Positions 24,246 to 32,025 of a stretch of DNA of 38,314 nucleotides are shown piece by piece. Each line of letters opens with the position of its first letter. The stretch's first letter is position 1. Source of the stretch: Chloroflexota bacterium (lineage in GTDB: Bacteria; Chloroflexota; Limnocylindria; Limnocylindrales; CSP1-4); the NCBI GenBank assembly GCA_021786265.1, contig JAJYNP010000210.1, forward strand, positions 1-38,314, written 5' to 3'. The position numbers were made by a program, and so were the translations under genes. A model generated the notes under the pieces. It was not told the DNA's origin. It did not search any database and saw nothing but the letters and a program-made list of their open reading frames with translations.

Positions 24246-26963
24246 ATGGACTACGACGTTCTGGTCGTCGGCAGCGGCATCGGGGGGATGGAATCCGCCC
24301 TGAAGCTCGGCGACATGGGCTACAAGGTACTCGTCGTCGAGAAGGAGGCGAGCGTCGGCGGGCGGATGATCCTGCTCAGCAAGGTTTTCCCCACGCTCGA
24401 CTGCGCCAGCTGCATCTCCACGCCGAAGATGGCGGCGACGATCCATCACCCCAACCTCACCGTGATGACGTACAGCGAGGTGAAGGGGATCACGCGCGAC
24501 GCAGACGGCCGGTTCCGCGCGAACGTCAAGCAGAAGGCACGCTACGTGGACGAGGTGGCCTGCACCGGCTGCCAGCAGTGCGAGACCGCGTGCACCGTGG
24601 CCGTCCCCGACCAGTTCAACGCCGACCTGGTGGCGCGAAGGGCGGCCTACATCGGCTTCCCCCAGGCTGTGCCGAAGAAGGCCGTCATCGACCGGCAGGG
24701 CTCCTCGCCGTGCACGTTCGCATGCCCGGCCGGGGTCGAAGCCCACGGCTACGTGTCGCTGATCCGCAGCGGTGAGTACGAGAAGGCCCACCGGCTGGTT
24801 CTCGATGCCACGCCGCTGGTCGGCACGCTCGGGCGCGCCTGCTACGCTCCCTGCGAGGCCGACTGCACGCGCGGGTCGCTCGAGGGCACGCTGCCCATCC
24901 GCCGGCTCAAGCGCTTCATCTCCGACCGGCACGTCGAGACGGGCGCCGATCTCGGGATCGACGTTGCCGATCCGAACGGCCGCCGCATCGCGGTGGTCGG
25001 TTCCGGGCCGGCCGGCCTGACCGCCGCCTGGCAGCTCGCCCGCAAGGGCTACGGGGTGAAGATCTACGAGGCGGCCCCCGAACCGGGCGGGTTCCTCCGC
25101 CTGGCCATTCCCTCGTACCGCCTCCCGACCGAGGTGGTGGAGCGCGACATCGACAACGTCCGGGCCCTGGGCGTCGAGATCGTCACGAACTCGCCGGTCC
25201 GCGACCTGGCCGTGCTCAAGGCCGCAGGCTACGACGCGGTCCTGGTGGCCACCGGCACGCCGCGCTCGACCGGCCTGGGCGTTCCGGGCGAGGACCGCCT
25301 GGGCGTGCTGGCCGCGACCGACTTCCTGCGCAGGGTCAAGCTCGGCGAGGCCGTCGACCTGGCCGGCAAGCGCGTCGTGGTGGTCGGCGGCGGCAACGTG
25401 GCGATGGACGCGTCGCGGGTGGCGCGCCGCCTGGGTGCCGCCTCGGTGACGGTGGCCTACCGCCGCGGGCGCGCCGAGATGCCTGCCCATCACGTCGAGG
25501 CGGACGACGCCGAGAAGGAGGGCGTCCAGTTCGCCTTCCAGGTGGCCCCGACCGAGGTGCTCGGCGATGCCGAAGGCGTGGTCAGCGGGCTGCGCTGCGT
25601 GCGGATGGCGCTGGGCGAGCCGGACGCCTCCGGGCGGCGGAGCCCCGCCCCCATCCAGGGCAGCGAGCACGTCATGCCGTGTGACGTCGTCATCGCGGCG
25701 ATCGGCATGACACCGGACACCGCCGCGTTCGCGAGCCAGGTCGGCGTCGAGCGCAGGGGTACCCTGCGGGCCGACCCGACCACGCTCCAGACGGACGTGC
25801 CGTACGTCTTCGCCGCCGGCGACGTCGTGAACGGCGCGACCGACATCACCCGGGCGGTCGGCGAGGGCCGGCGCGCGGCGCACATGATCGATCGCTGGCT
25901 GACCGGCGGGATGCTCGGCGGCTTCGACCTGCGGCTGCCTGTCGTGGACAGGGCGCAGGTCCTGGCCCGCCAGAAGCAGTACACGCACCGGGCACCCACC
26001 GCGGACGGGGTCACCCTCGTCGCCTCGCCCACGGACTTCACCGAGGTCGAGGCGCCGCTCTCCGAGGCGGATGCGCGCGAGGCGGCCGGCCGGTGCATGG
26101 ACTGCGCCGTCTGCTCTGGCTGCCACGAGTGCGTCAACGTGTGCCCTGTCGACAACTGCATCGACCTCGATGCGCGTGACAGGGAGATGGACGTCGAGGT
26201 CGGTGCCGTGGTGGTCTCGACCGGCTACAAGCTCTTCGCGGCCGACCTGAAGCCGCAGTACGGCTTCGGGCAGTACCGCAACGTGATCACCGGCGTGCAG
26301 ATGGATCGCCTGCTCGCCCCAACGAGACCGTTCAACACGATCCTCCGCCCAAGCGACGGCAAGGTCCCCGAGCGCATCGCCTACGTGATGTGCACGGGAT
26401 CGCGCGACGAGACGGTGGGCAACCCCCTTTGCTCGAAGTTCTGCTGCATGTACTCCATCAAGCAGAACCAGCTGATCATGGGTGCGCTGCCGCTGGCGGA
26501 CGTCACCGTCCATTACATCGATATCCGGGCGGCGGGCAAGCGCTACGACGAGTTCTACGAGCAGTCGAAGTCGATGGGCGCCAGCTACATCAAGGGCCGG
26601 GTCGCCAGGATCACCGAGAAGGAGAACGGCAACCTGGTCCTGCGGTACGAGGACATCGAGAACGGCGGCAAGCTGGTGGAGGCCGAATACGACCTCGTCG
26701 TGCTCGCCGTCGGCGTACAGCCCAACCGCGACGCGGCGAGGCTCTTCACCGACGAGCAGCTGGCCGAGGACGAGTACTTCTACGTGGCCGAGCCGGACGA
26801 GGATCTGAACCCCGGCCAGACCAGTATCCCCGGGGTCTTCGTGGCCGGCGCAGCGTCCGGCGCGAAGGACATCGTCGACTCCATCCTGCACGCCGGGGCG
26901 GCCGCGGCCCAGGTCGCGGCCCACCTCGAACGCACGCAGGCCAAGACGAAGGTGCCGGCATGA
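24246..26963 (+). CDS. HdrA-like flavoprotein with inserted GltD-like NAD(P)H/FAD module
   Basis: A 905-residue fusion. Residues 1-150 are HdrA/QmoA-like: FAD dinucleotide fold GSGIGGME (9-16), FPTLDCASCISTPKM (48-62) and an Fe-S motif C106-x2-C-x2-C-x3-C. Residues ~155-555 are GltD-like: cysteines CTFACP and CYAPCEADC for Fe-S clusters, a second FAD fold GSGPAG (252-257) and an NAD(P)H fold VVGGGNVAMDASR (379-391). HdrA then resumes: a cysteine-dense ferredoxin-like motif at 617-638, VMCTGSRD (714-721), CSKFCCMYSIKQ (729-740) and a C-terminal AGAASGAKDIVDS. The N-terminal thioredoxin-like HdrA domain is missing, as in QmoA. It should oxidise or reduce NAD(P)H and pass electrons through HdrA. 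The GTG at 24240 is an alternative start. Confidence 0.88.
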   Translation: MDYDVLVVGSGIGGMESALKLGDMGYKVLVVEKEASVGGRMILLSKVFPTLDCASCISTPKMAATIHHPNLTVMTYSEVKGITRDADGRFRANVKQKARYVDEVACTGCQQCETACTVAVPDQFNADLVARRAAYIGFPQAVPKKAVIDRQGSSPCTFACPAGVEAHGYVSLIRSGEYEKAHRLVLDATPLVGTLGRACYAPCEADCTRGSLEGTLPIRRLKRFISDRHVETGADLGIDVADPNGRRIAVVGSGPAGLTAAWQLARKGYGVKIYEAAPEPGGFLRLAIPSYRLPTEVVERDIDNVRALGVEIVTNSPVRDLAVLKAAGYDAVLVATGTPRSTGLGVPGEDRLGVLAATDFLRRVKLGEAVDLAGKRVVVVGGGNVAMDASRVARRLGAASVTVAYRRGRAEMPAHHVEADDAEKEGVQFAFQVAPTEVLGDAEGVVSGLRCVRMALGEPDASGRRSPAPIQGSEHVMPCDVVIAAIGMTPDTAAFASQVGVERRGTLRADPTTLQTDVPYVFAAGDVVNGATDITRAVGEGRRAAHMIDRWLTGGMLGGFDLRLPVVDRAQVLARQKQYTHRAPTADGVTLVASPTDFTEVEAPLSEADAREAAGRCMDCAVCSGCHECVNVCPVDNCIDLDARDREMDVEVGAVVVSTGYKLFAADLKPQYGFGQYRNVITGVQMDRLLAPTRPFNTILRPSDGKVPERIAYVMCTGSRDETVGNPLCSKFCCMYSIKQNQLIMGALPLADVTVHYIDIRAAGKRYDEFYEQSKSMGASYIKGRVARITEKENGNLVLRYEDIENGGKLVEAEYDLVVLAVGVQPNRDAARLFTDEQLAEDEYFYVAEPDEDLNPGQTSIPGVFVAGAASGAKDIVDSILHAGAAAAQVAAHLERTQAKTKVPA

Positions 26964-28687
26964 GCGAGGAGCGGCGGATCGGCGTCTACATCTGCCACTG
27001 CGGGGGCAACATCTCCGACTACGTCGACGTGCACCGCGTCGTCGACGCCGTGAAGGACGAACCCGGCGTGGTCGTGGCGCGCGACACCATCTTCGCCTGC
27101 GCGGACGCGTCGCAGCAGGACATGGAAGAGGACATCGGGAAGCACAACCTGGACGGCCTCGTGGTCGCCTCGTGCTCTCCCAAGCTTCACACCCTCACTT
27201 TCCGCGGCGTGGCCAGGCGGGCCGGAATGAACCCCTACCTGTACACGCAGGTCAACATCCGCGAGCAGGACTCGTGGACGCACTCGGACGATCCCGAGGG
27301 TGCCACCCACAAGGCGATCAGCCTGGTGAAGGCCGGCATCGCCCGCACGCGCCTCACGGAGCCGCTCGAGCCGATGATGGTGGAGACCACCCAGAAGGCG
27401 CTGGTCGTGGGCGGAGGGGTCGCCGGCCTCCGGGCGGCCGTCGGGCTGGCCGACGTCGGGCTCGAGGTCTTCCTGGTCGAGCGCGGGAAGGAGCTCGGGG
27501 GGTGGGTGGGCCGGTTCGGCACCATGTACCCGCACGAGCGGAAGGGCAGCGACTTGATCGCGACCCTGCTCGCGGAGGTCAGGAAGCGGTCCTCCATCAC
27601 GGTCTTCACCAACGCCGAGCTGATGGCGAAGTCCGGCAGCTTCGGCAACTACGTGGCGGCCATCCGGATCAACAACGATCTGCCGGAGCTGGTCCACGTC
27701 GAGGTCGGCTCGATCGTGGTGGCGACCGGGTTCGACGCCTACCAGCCGGAGACCGGCGAGTACGGGTACGGGATCGACGGCGTGGTCACGCTGCCCGAGT
27801 TCAAGGCGTTGATCGACGGTGCCAGCGGCCCGCTGACCTACCATGGCCGGCCAGTACGGACCATCGCCTACATCTACTGCGTGGGCAGCCGGCAGCCGGG
27901 CGCCAACGAGTACTGCTCGCGGTACTGCTGCGCGGCCACCGCGCACGCCGCACTGCAGGTGGCCGGCCTCGACGGGCAGGTGCACCAGTACCACCTGTAC
28001 CGCGACATCCGGACCTACGGGAAATACGAGCTGATGTACACGGAGTCGCGGAAGCACGGCTCGGTATACATGAAGTTCCCCGAGGACACTCCGCCCGCGG
28101 TCGCACGGAACGCCGCCGGCCAGCTGACCGTCACCACGCGCGACATGCTCACCGGCGGCGAGGAGCTCGCGATCCCGGCCGACCTGGTGGTGCTGGTGAC
28201 CGGGATGGTCCCGCGGAAGAACGAGGAGCTCATGAGCCTCCTCAAGGTTCCGGTGGGGACCGACGGGTTCTTCAACGAGATCCACCCCAAGCTGCGGCCG
28301 GTCGAGACGGTGGTCGACGGGGTGCTGATCGCGGGCGCCTGCCAGGGCCCCAAGAACTCCGCCGAGAGCGTCGCCTCGGGCCTGGCGGCCGTCACGCAGA
28401 GCGCGGCCGTCCTCAAGAAGGGCGTGGCCGAGCTCGACCCGCTGGTGGCGACGGTCGACGCCGACGCATGCACCTGGTGCGGCAAGTGCATCGACGCCTG
28501 CCCCTACTCGGCGATCGAGAAGGTGGAGGCAGGCGGTCGCGAGGTAGCGGCCATCAGCCCCACCGCCTGCAAGGGCTGCGGCGGGTGCGTGCCCGTCTGC
28601 CCCGACGACGCGATCGACCTCCGCGGCTACACCGACGCCCAGATCCGGGCCGTGATCGACAGCATGCTTGAGGAGCCGGTCGCATGA
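26960..28687 (+). CDS. HdrA-like protein, full-length (QmoB/HdrA type)
   Basis: A 575-residue HdrA. The N-terminal domain opens with VYICHCGGNISDYVDV (C12, C14), with C47 and C72 (SCSPKLH) following. The FAD fold GGGVAG is at 151-156, the HdrA cluster motif YCVGSRQP...YCSRYCC at C307, C319, C323 and C324, and a C-terminal 2[4Fe-4S] ferredoxin at 504-514 and 537-547. The position equivalent to the conserved REHCSW-type motif reads REQDSW (D104), so one family cysteine appears lost. The ATG overlaps the stop of the first hdrA (ATGA). Two HdrA chains plus MvhD recall the QmoA/QmoB pair, with the MvhD domain encoded separately. Confidence 0.88.
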   Translation: MSEERRIGVYICHCGGNISDYVDVHRVVDAVKDEPGVVVARDTIFACADASQQDMEEDIGKHNLDGLVVASCSPKLHTLTFRGVARRAGMNPYLYTQVNIREQDSWTHSDDPEGATHKAISLVKAGIARTRLTEPLEPMMVETTQKALVVGGGVAGLRAAVGLADVGLEVFLVERGKELGGWVGRFGTMYPHERKGSDLIATLLAEVRKRSSITVFTNAELMAKSGSFGNYVAAIRINNDLPELVHVEVGSIVVATGFDAYQPETGEYGYGIDGVVTLPEFKALIDGASGPLTYHGRPVRTIAYIYCVGSRQPGANEYCSRYCCAATAHAALQVAGLDGQVHQYHLYRDIRTYGKYELMYTESRKHGSVYMKFPEDTPPAVARNAAGQLTVTTRDMLTGGEELAIPADLVVLVTGMVPRKNEELMSLLKVPVGTDGFFNEIHPKLRPVETVVDGVLIAGACQGPKNSAESVASGLAAVTQSAAVLKKGVAELDPLVATVDADACTWCGKCIDACPYSAIEKVEAGGREVAAISPTACKGCGGCVPVCPDDAIDLRGYTDAQIRAVIDSMLEEPVA

Positions 28688-28938
28688 GCACGACCACGAT
28701 CCGGGAAATACGGGAAATCATCCGCGAGGAACCAGTGATGCATCCGCGAATCCTCGAGGCGCTCAACGCGGGGCCGCTCACCGTCCCCGAGATCGCGCAG
28801 GCGATTGGGTGCCCCGCCGACGAGGTGCTGTTCTGGGTGATGGGCATGCGGCGGTACGGCAAGATCCGCGAGGTCAAGGAGCCCACCGACGACGGCTACT
28901 TCCGGTACGCGGGGACGGACTGGGCGGTGCGGGCATGA
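28684..28938 (+). CDS. 84-residue winged-helix-like protein in hdr operon
   Basis: A small protein with the sequence pattern of a winged helix: a helix at HPRILEALNA, a helix-turn-helix in TVPEIAQAIGCPADEVLFWVMGMRRYGKI and a short wing TDDGYFRYA. It has one cysteine. Start and stop both overlap neighbours by 4 bases (ATGA on each side), so it is made together with HdrA and the HdrC-membrane subunit. Tight coupling inside an enzyme operon suggests a role linked to the complex rather than a general regulator, but this is inference. No named family is recognised. Confidence 0.75.
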   Translation: MSTTTIREIREIIREEPVMHPRILEALNAGPLTVPEIAQAIGCPADEVLFWVMGMRRYGKIREVKEPTDDGYFRYAGTDWAVRA

Positions 28939-30122
28939 CCGCGCTGGTGGACGCCGGCCTGCTGGCCGACGTGCAGAAGTTCGGGGCGGCCGACGTCTCG
29001 GCCTGCTTCAGCTGCGGCAACTGCACCGCGATCTGCCCGCTCTCCGACAACGACGGGACGTTCCCGCGGCGACTGATCCGCTATGCCCAGGTGGGCATGA
29101 AGGACGCCCTGCTGGGAAGCAAGGAGCTGTGGACCTGCTACTACTGCGGCGAGTGCTCGGACACGTGCCCCACGCAGGCCGACCCGGGTGGGTTCATGGC
29201 CGCCGCCCGACGCTACGCCATCGCCAGCTACGACCGCACGCACCTGGCACGCACGATGTACACCAGCCCGGTCCTGGGTTCGGTGTTCGCGATCCTGCTG
29301 GCCGCCTTCTTCGCGCTCTTCATGTACGCGAGCCACGGCGCGCAGAGCGCGCAGTCGCTGGCGCTGTTCCAGTTCATCCCCGAGGAGCTGATCCACAACA
29401 CCGGCGTGGCGGTGATGGTGCTGGTGTTCCTGGCCGGGCTCGCCGGCGTGGCCACCATGGCGCGCGGCATATCCAGGCGTGAGGGCATCTCCGTGCGGGA
29501 CGTGCTGGGCAGCCGCGCCGCACTCGCCCGGTCGATACGAGCCCTGTGGGTCGCGCTCGGTATCGAGTCACTCGGACAGCGGCGTTACCGGGTGGACTGC
29601 GAGACGGTCCAGGAAACGCAGCCCTGGTATCGCCGCCGCTGGTTCATCCACGCGGCGACCATGTGGGGCTTCCTCGGCCTGCTGGCCTCCACGATCCTGG
29701 ACTACGGCCTGGCGGTGGTGGGGATCAAGGCCACCGGGACGCCGGTGCCCATCTGGTACCCCGTGCGGCTCCTCGGCACGGTGGCCGGGATCGCCCTCAT
29801 CTACGGGACCACCATGCTGATCGTCGATCGGCTGCGGCGGGCGAACCGCTCGGCCAGCGACTCGACCGCCGCCGACTGGACGCTGCTCGTGCTGCTGTGG
29901 GTCACCGGGATCACCGGGTTCCTCATCGAGCTCGCTCTCTACCTGCCGCAGCCCCCGGCCTGGGGTTACTGGGTCTTCCTCTTCCACGTGTCGGTGGCGA
30001 TGGAGCTGGTGCTGCTCGCCCCCTTCATGAAGTTCGCCCACGCGGTCTACCGGCCGGTCGGGCTGTTCTTCTTCGCGCTGGCAGGGGACAAGCCCGCCGA
30101 GGACAGCGCCGAGGCCAACTGA
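28935..30122 (+). CDS. HdrC-type ferredoxin fused to heme-b membrane domain (QmoC/HdrE-like)
   Basis: A 395-residue protein. Residues 24-80 hold two [4Fe-4S] motifs of HdrC type (CFSCGNCTAIC at 24-34, CYYCGECSDTC at 68-78). From residue ~113 there are about six membrane helices, with histidines at 154, 239, 351 and 369 that could ligate heme b as in NarI/DsrM/HdrE. This is the QmoC layout, which exchanges electrons with the quinone pool. The ATG overlaps the preceding stop. It is the last gene before a 254-base gap. No HdrB (CCG-domain catalytic subunit) is encoded, so this is not a heterodisulfide reductase in the strict sense. Confidence 0.87.
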   Translation: MTALVDAGLLADVQKFGAADVSACFSCGNCTAICPLSDNDGTFPRRLIRYAQVGMKDALLGSKELWTCYYCGECSDTCPTQADPGGFMAAARRYAIASYDRTHLARTMYTSPVLGSVFAILLAAFFALFMYASHGAQSAQSLALFQFIPEELIHNTGVAVMVLVFLAGLAGVATMARGISRREGISVRDVLGSRAALARSIRALWVALGIESLGQRRYRVDCETVQETQPWYRRRWFIHAATMWGFLGLLASTILDYGLAVVGIKATGTPVPIWYPVRLLGTVAGIALIYGTTMLIVDRLRRANRSASDSTAADWTLLVLLWVTGITGFLIELALYLPQPPAWGYWVFLFHVSVAMELVLLAPFMKFAHAVYRPVGLFFFALAGDKPAEDSAEAN

Positions 30123-30126
30123 CCGC

Positions 30127-30147
30127 CGGCGCTGAGCGGCAGCGCCG
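30127..30147 (+). terminator. small hairpin just after the hdr operon
   Basis: CGGCGCT (30127-30133) pairs with AGCGCCG (30141-30147) around a 7-base loop, 5 bases past the stop. It is followed by TTCGG without a T tract. It is a possible terminator or 3' stabiliser. Confidence 0.35.
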
Positions 30148-30203
30148 TTCGGCCACCTGCGGCGGCGACCTGCGGGACCCGCCGGGCCACCGGCAACGAA
30201 TGG

Positions 30204-30246
30204 ACGGCGCCCCTGTCACGGGAGTGGTTCCCGGGCGGGGCGCCGT
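30204..30246 (+). other. long two-tier inverted repeat between hdr operon and korD
   Basis: A perfect 10-bp outer stem (ACGGCGCCCC at 30204-30213 with its complement at 30237-30246) encloses an inner 5-bp stem (CGGGA 30219-30223 with TCCCG 30229-30233). It lies in the 254-base gap, 130 bases before korD. It may terminate the hdr transcript or act as a leader structure for korDABC. Nothing else is recognised in the gap. Confidence 0.5.
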
Positions 30247-30376
30247 TCCGCTTCCCGGCGCCGATCACGACCGAACCGTGGGCGCGGGCCCTCCAACATC
30301 CCGCCGTTCGGCCCTTGAAGCCCCGATGCATGGGGCAGAGGCTCGGCCCGTCAGTTCCGCAATGGAGGCGCGTTTC

Positions 30377-30661
30377 ATGACGCTCTCGTTGCCGGCGCCG
30401 TCGCGCAGCAGGCTCGCGCCAATCCCCGTCCCGTGGTCGCCGCTCGTGATCAAGAGCGACCGCTGCAAGGGCTGCGAGCTGTGCGTGGCGGCGTGCCCCA
30501 AGTCCTGCCTCGCGCTCGATGAGGGCACCGTCAACCGGCTCGGCTACCACCCGGTGCAGCTCACCGACGCTGCGGCATGCACCAGCTGCGCGTTCTGTGC
30601 TCGGGTCTGCCCGGACGCGGTGTTCACCGTGTTCGCGGCGCCCAGGGAGACTCCGCGATGA
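30377..30661 (+). CDS. korD: 2-oxoacid:ferredoxin oxidoreductase delta subunit, 2[4Fe-4S] ferredoxin
   Basis: A 94-residue dicluster ferredoxin-like subunit with C30-x2-C-x2-C-x3-C and C68-x2-C-x2-C-x3-C motifs, each ending in CP. It precedes korABC in the order delta-alpha-beta-gamma and should carry electrons from the ThDP site of KorAB to ferredoxin. The ATG at 30377 is supported by GGAGG 8 bases upstream; the ATG at 30362 has no ribosome binding site. Its stop overlaps the korA ATG. Confidence 0.87.
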   Translation: MTLSLPAPSRSRLAPIPVPWSPLVIKSDRCKGCELCVAACPKSCLALDEGTVNRLGYHPVQLTDAAACTSCAFCARVCPDAVFTVFAAPRETPR

Positions 30662-32025
30662 CCACCGTCGCCGCGCCCGTGGAGGACACCTCCTTCTCGT
30701 TAGGAGGGACGCGCGAGCCCCCTCGCCGCGTCCTCATGAAGGGCAACGAGGCGATCGCCGAGGCGGCGATCCAGGCAGGCTGCGACGCCTACTTCGGCTA
30801 CCCCATCACTCCGCAGGCCGAGCTGCTCGAGTGGATGGCGCGCCGGATGCCCGAGGTGGGTCGGGCGTTCGTACAGGCCGAGAGCGAGCTCGGCGCGATC
30901 AACATGGCGCTGGGCGCCGCCGCGGCCGGGGCCCGCGTGCTCGTCTCGTCCTCCGGTCCCGGGATGAGCCTGATGGCGGAGGGGATGAGCTACATGGCGG
31001 GCTCCGAGGTCCCCATGGTCCTCATCAACGTCATGCGCGGGGGCCCCGGGCTGGGCAGCATCGGGCCGTCCCAGAGCGACTACTTCCAGGCCGTGAAGGG
31101 CCACGGACACGGCGATTACCGCGTGCCGGTGCTGGCACCCTCGTCGATCGGCGAAGCGATGGAGCTGGTCGCGACCGCGTTCGAGCTGGCGGAGCGCTAC
31201 CGGACGCCCGTGATCATGCTCGCCGACGGGATCATGGGACAGGCCATGGAGCCCGTCGAGCAGCGCTTCCGGACGCCTGCGCGCCTCGACGGATCGTGGG
31301 TGCTCCAGGGCGCCGACGGGCGGCCGCCGCGAGTCGTCCGCTCCCTCCACCTGGATCCCGAGGACCTCGAGGAGCACAACCAGCACCTCCAGGAGAAATA
31401 CCGCGCCATCGCCGAGCACGAGGTCCGCTGGACCGGTGAACGGCTCGACGATGCGGAGCTGGTCGTGGTGGCCTACGGGACAGCGGCCCGCGTGGCGCGC
31501 ACGGCGATCGCGCGTGCCCGGACGGCCGGGCTGCGCGTCGGCCTGTTCCGGCCGATCACGCTCTGGCCCTTCCCGTCCGCCGAGCTCGCCCGGGTGGCCG
31601 AGCGCGTGCGCGGGATGCTCGTGGTCGAGCTCTCGGCGGGGCAGATGGTCGAGGACGTGCGCCTTGCCGTCGAGGGCCGGGTCCCGGTGACGTTCGATGG
31701 GCGCACCGGCGGCATGGTGCCCTCGCCGGACGAGGTGGTCGAGGCACTCCACGAACTGGCGGCCACCGGCGTCCCGTCCAGACGCGCCCGTCGCGCGCGG
31801 CGGGGGCCGCCTGCGCCCGTGTCGGGAGCCGAGCACGTCCACCCGCACGAGCCGATGCCCGAGCCCGAGACGGGCCACGAGGCGTTGAGCATCTTCGGCG
31901 ACGACGCGTGGCAGCCGCTCTGGTACACGGTCCCGGTTGTGTCCGCGCAGGCGCACAAGCGACGCGGCCGTGGACAGCACGGGCCGGCGGAACACCACGA
32001 GCGTCACGAAGGAGGTAAGCGGTGA
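30658..32025 (+). CDS. korA: 2-oxoacid:ferredoxin oxidoreductase alpha subunit
   Basis: A 455-residue alpha subunit of the KGOR/VOR family. The MKGNEAIAEAAIQAGCDAYFGYPITPQ start has the conserved YPITPQ (48-53), followed by GPGMSLMAEG and RGGPGLGSIGPSQSDY, typical of 2-oxoglutarate and 2-oxoisovalerate enzymes. The substrate (2-oxoglutarate or a branched 2-oxoacid) is not settled. The last 84 residues (372-455) are an unusual Arg/His/Pro-rich tail beyond the family's normal end. The ATG overlaps the korD stop by 4 bases. Confidence 0.9.
   Translation: MTTVAAPVEDTSFSLGGTREPPRRVLMKGNEAIAEAAIQAGCDAYFGYPITPQAELLEWMARRMPEVGRAFVQAESELGAINMALGAAAAGARVLVSSSGPGMSLMAEGMSYMAGSEVPMVLINVMRGGPGLGSIGPSQSDYFQAVKGHGHGDYRVPVLAPSSIGEAMELVATAFELAERYRTPVIMLADGIMGQAMEPVEQRFRTPARLDGSWVLQGADGRPPRVVRSLHLDPEDLEEHNQHLQEKYRAIAEHEVRWTGERLDDAELVVVAYGTAARVARTAIARARTAGLRVGLFRPITLWPFPSAELARVAERVRGMLVVELSAGQMVEDVRLAVEGRVPVTFDGRTGGMVPSPDEVVEALHELAATGVPSRRARRARRGPPAPVSGAEHVHPHEPMPEPETGHEALSIFGDDAWQPLWYTVPVVSAQAHKRRGRGQHGPAEHHERHEGGKR

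Noticed and set aside
24132..26924. 930-codon minus-strand open frame opposite the GltD-HdrA gene
   Set aside because: It mirrors the codon pattern of hdrA, with no recognisable motif or ribosome binding site.
23800..30122. Classical heterodisulfide reductase or sHdr operon
   Set aside because: No HdrB/CCG-domain protein and no lipoate-binding protein are present; the membrane subunit is QmoC/HdrE-like.
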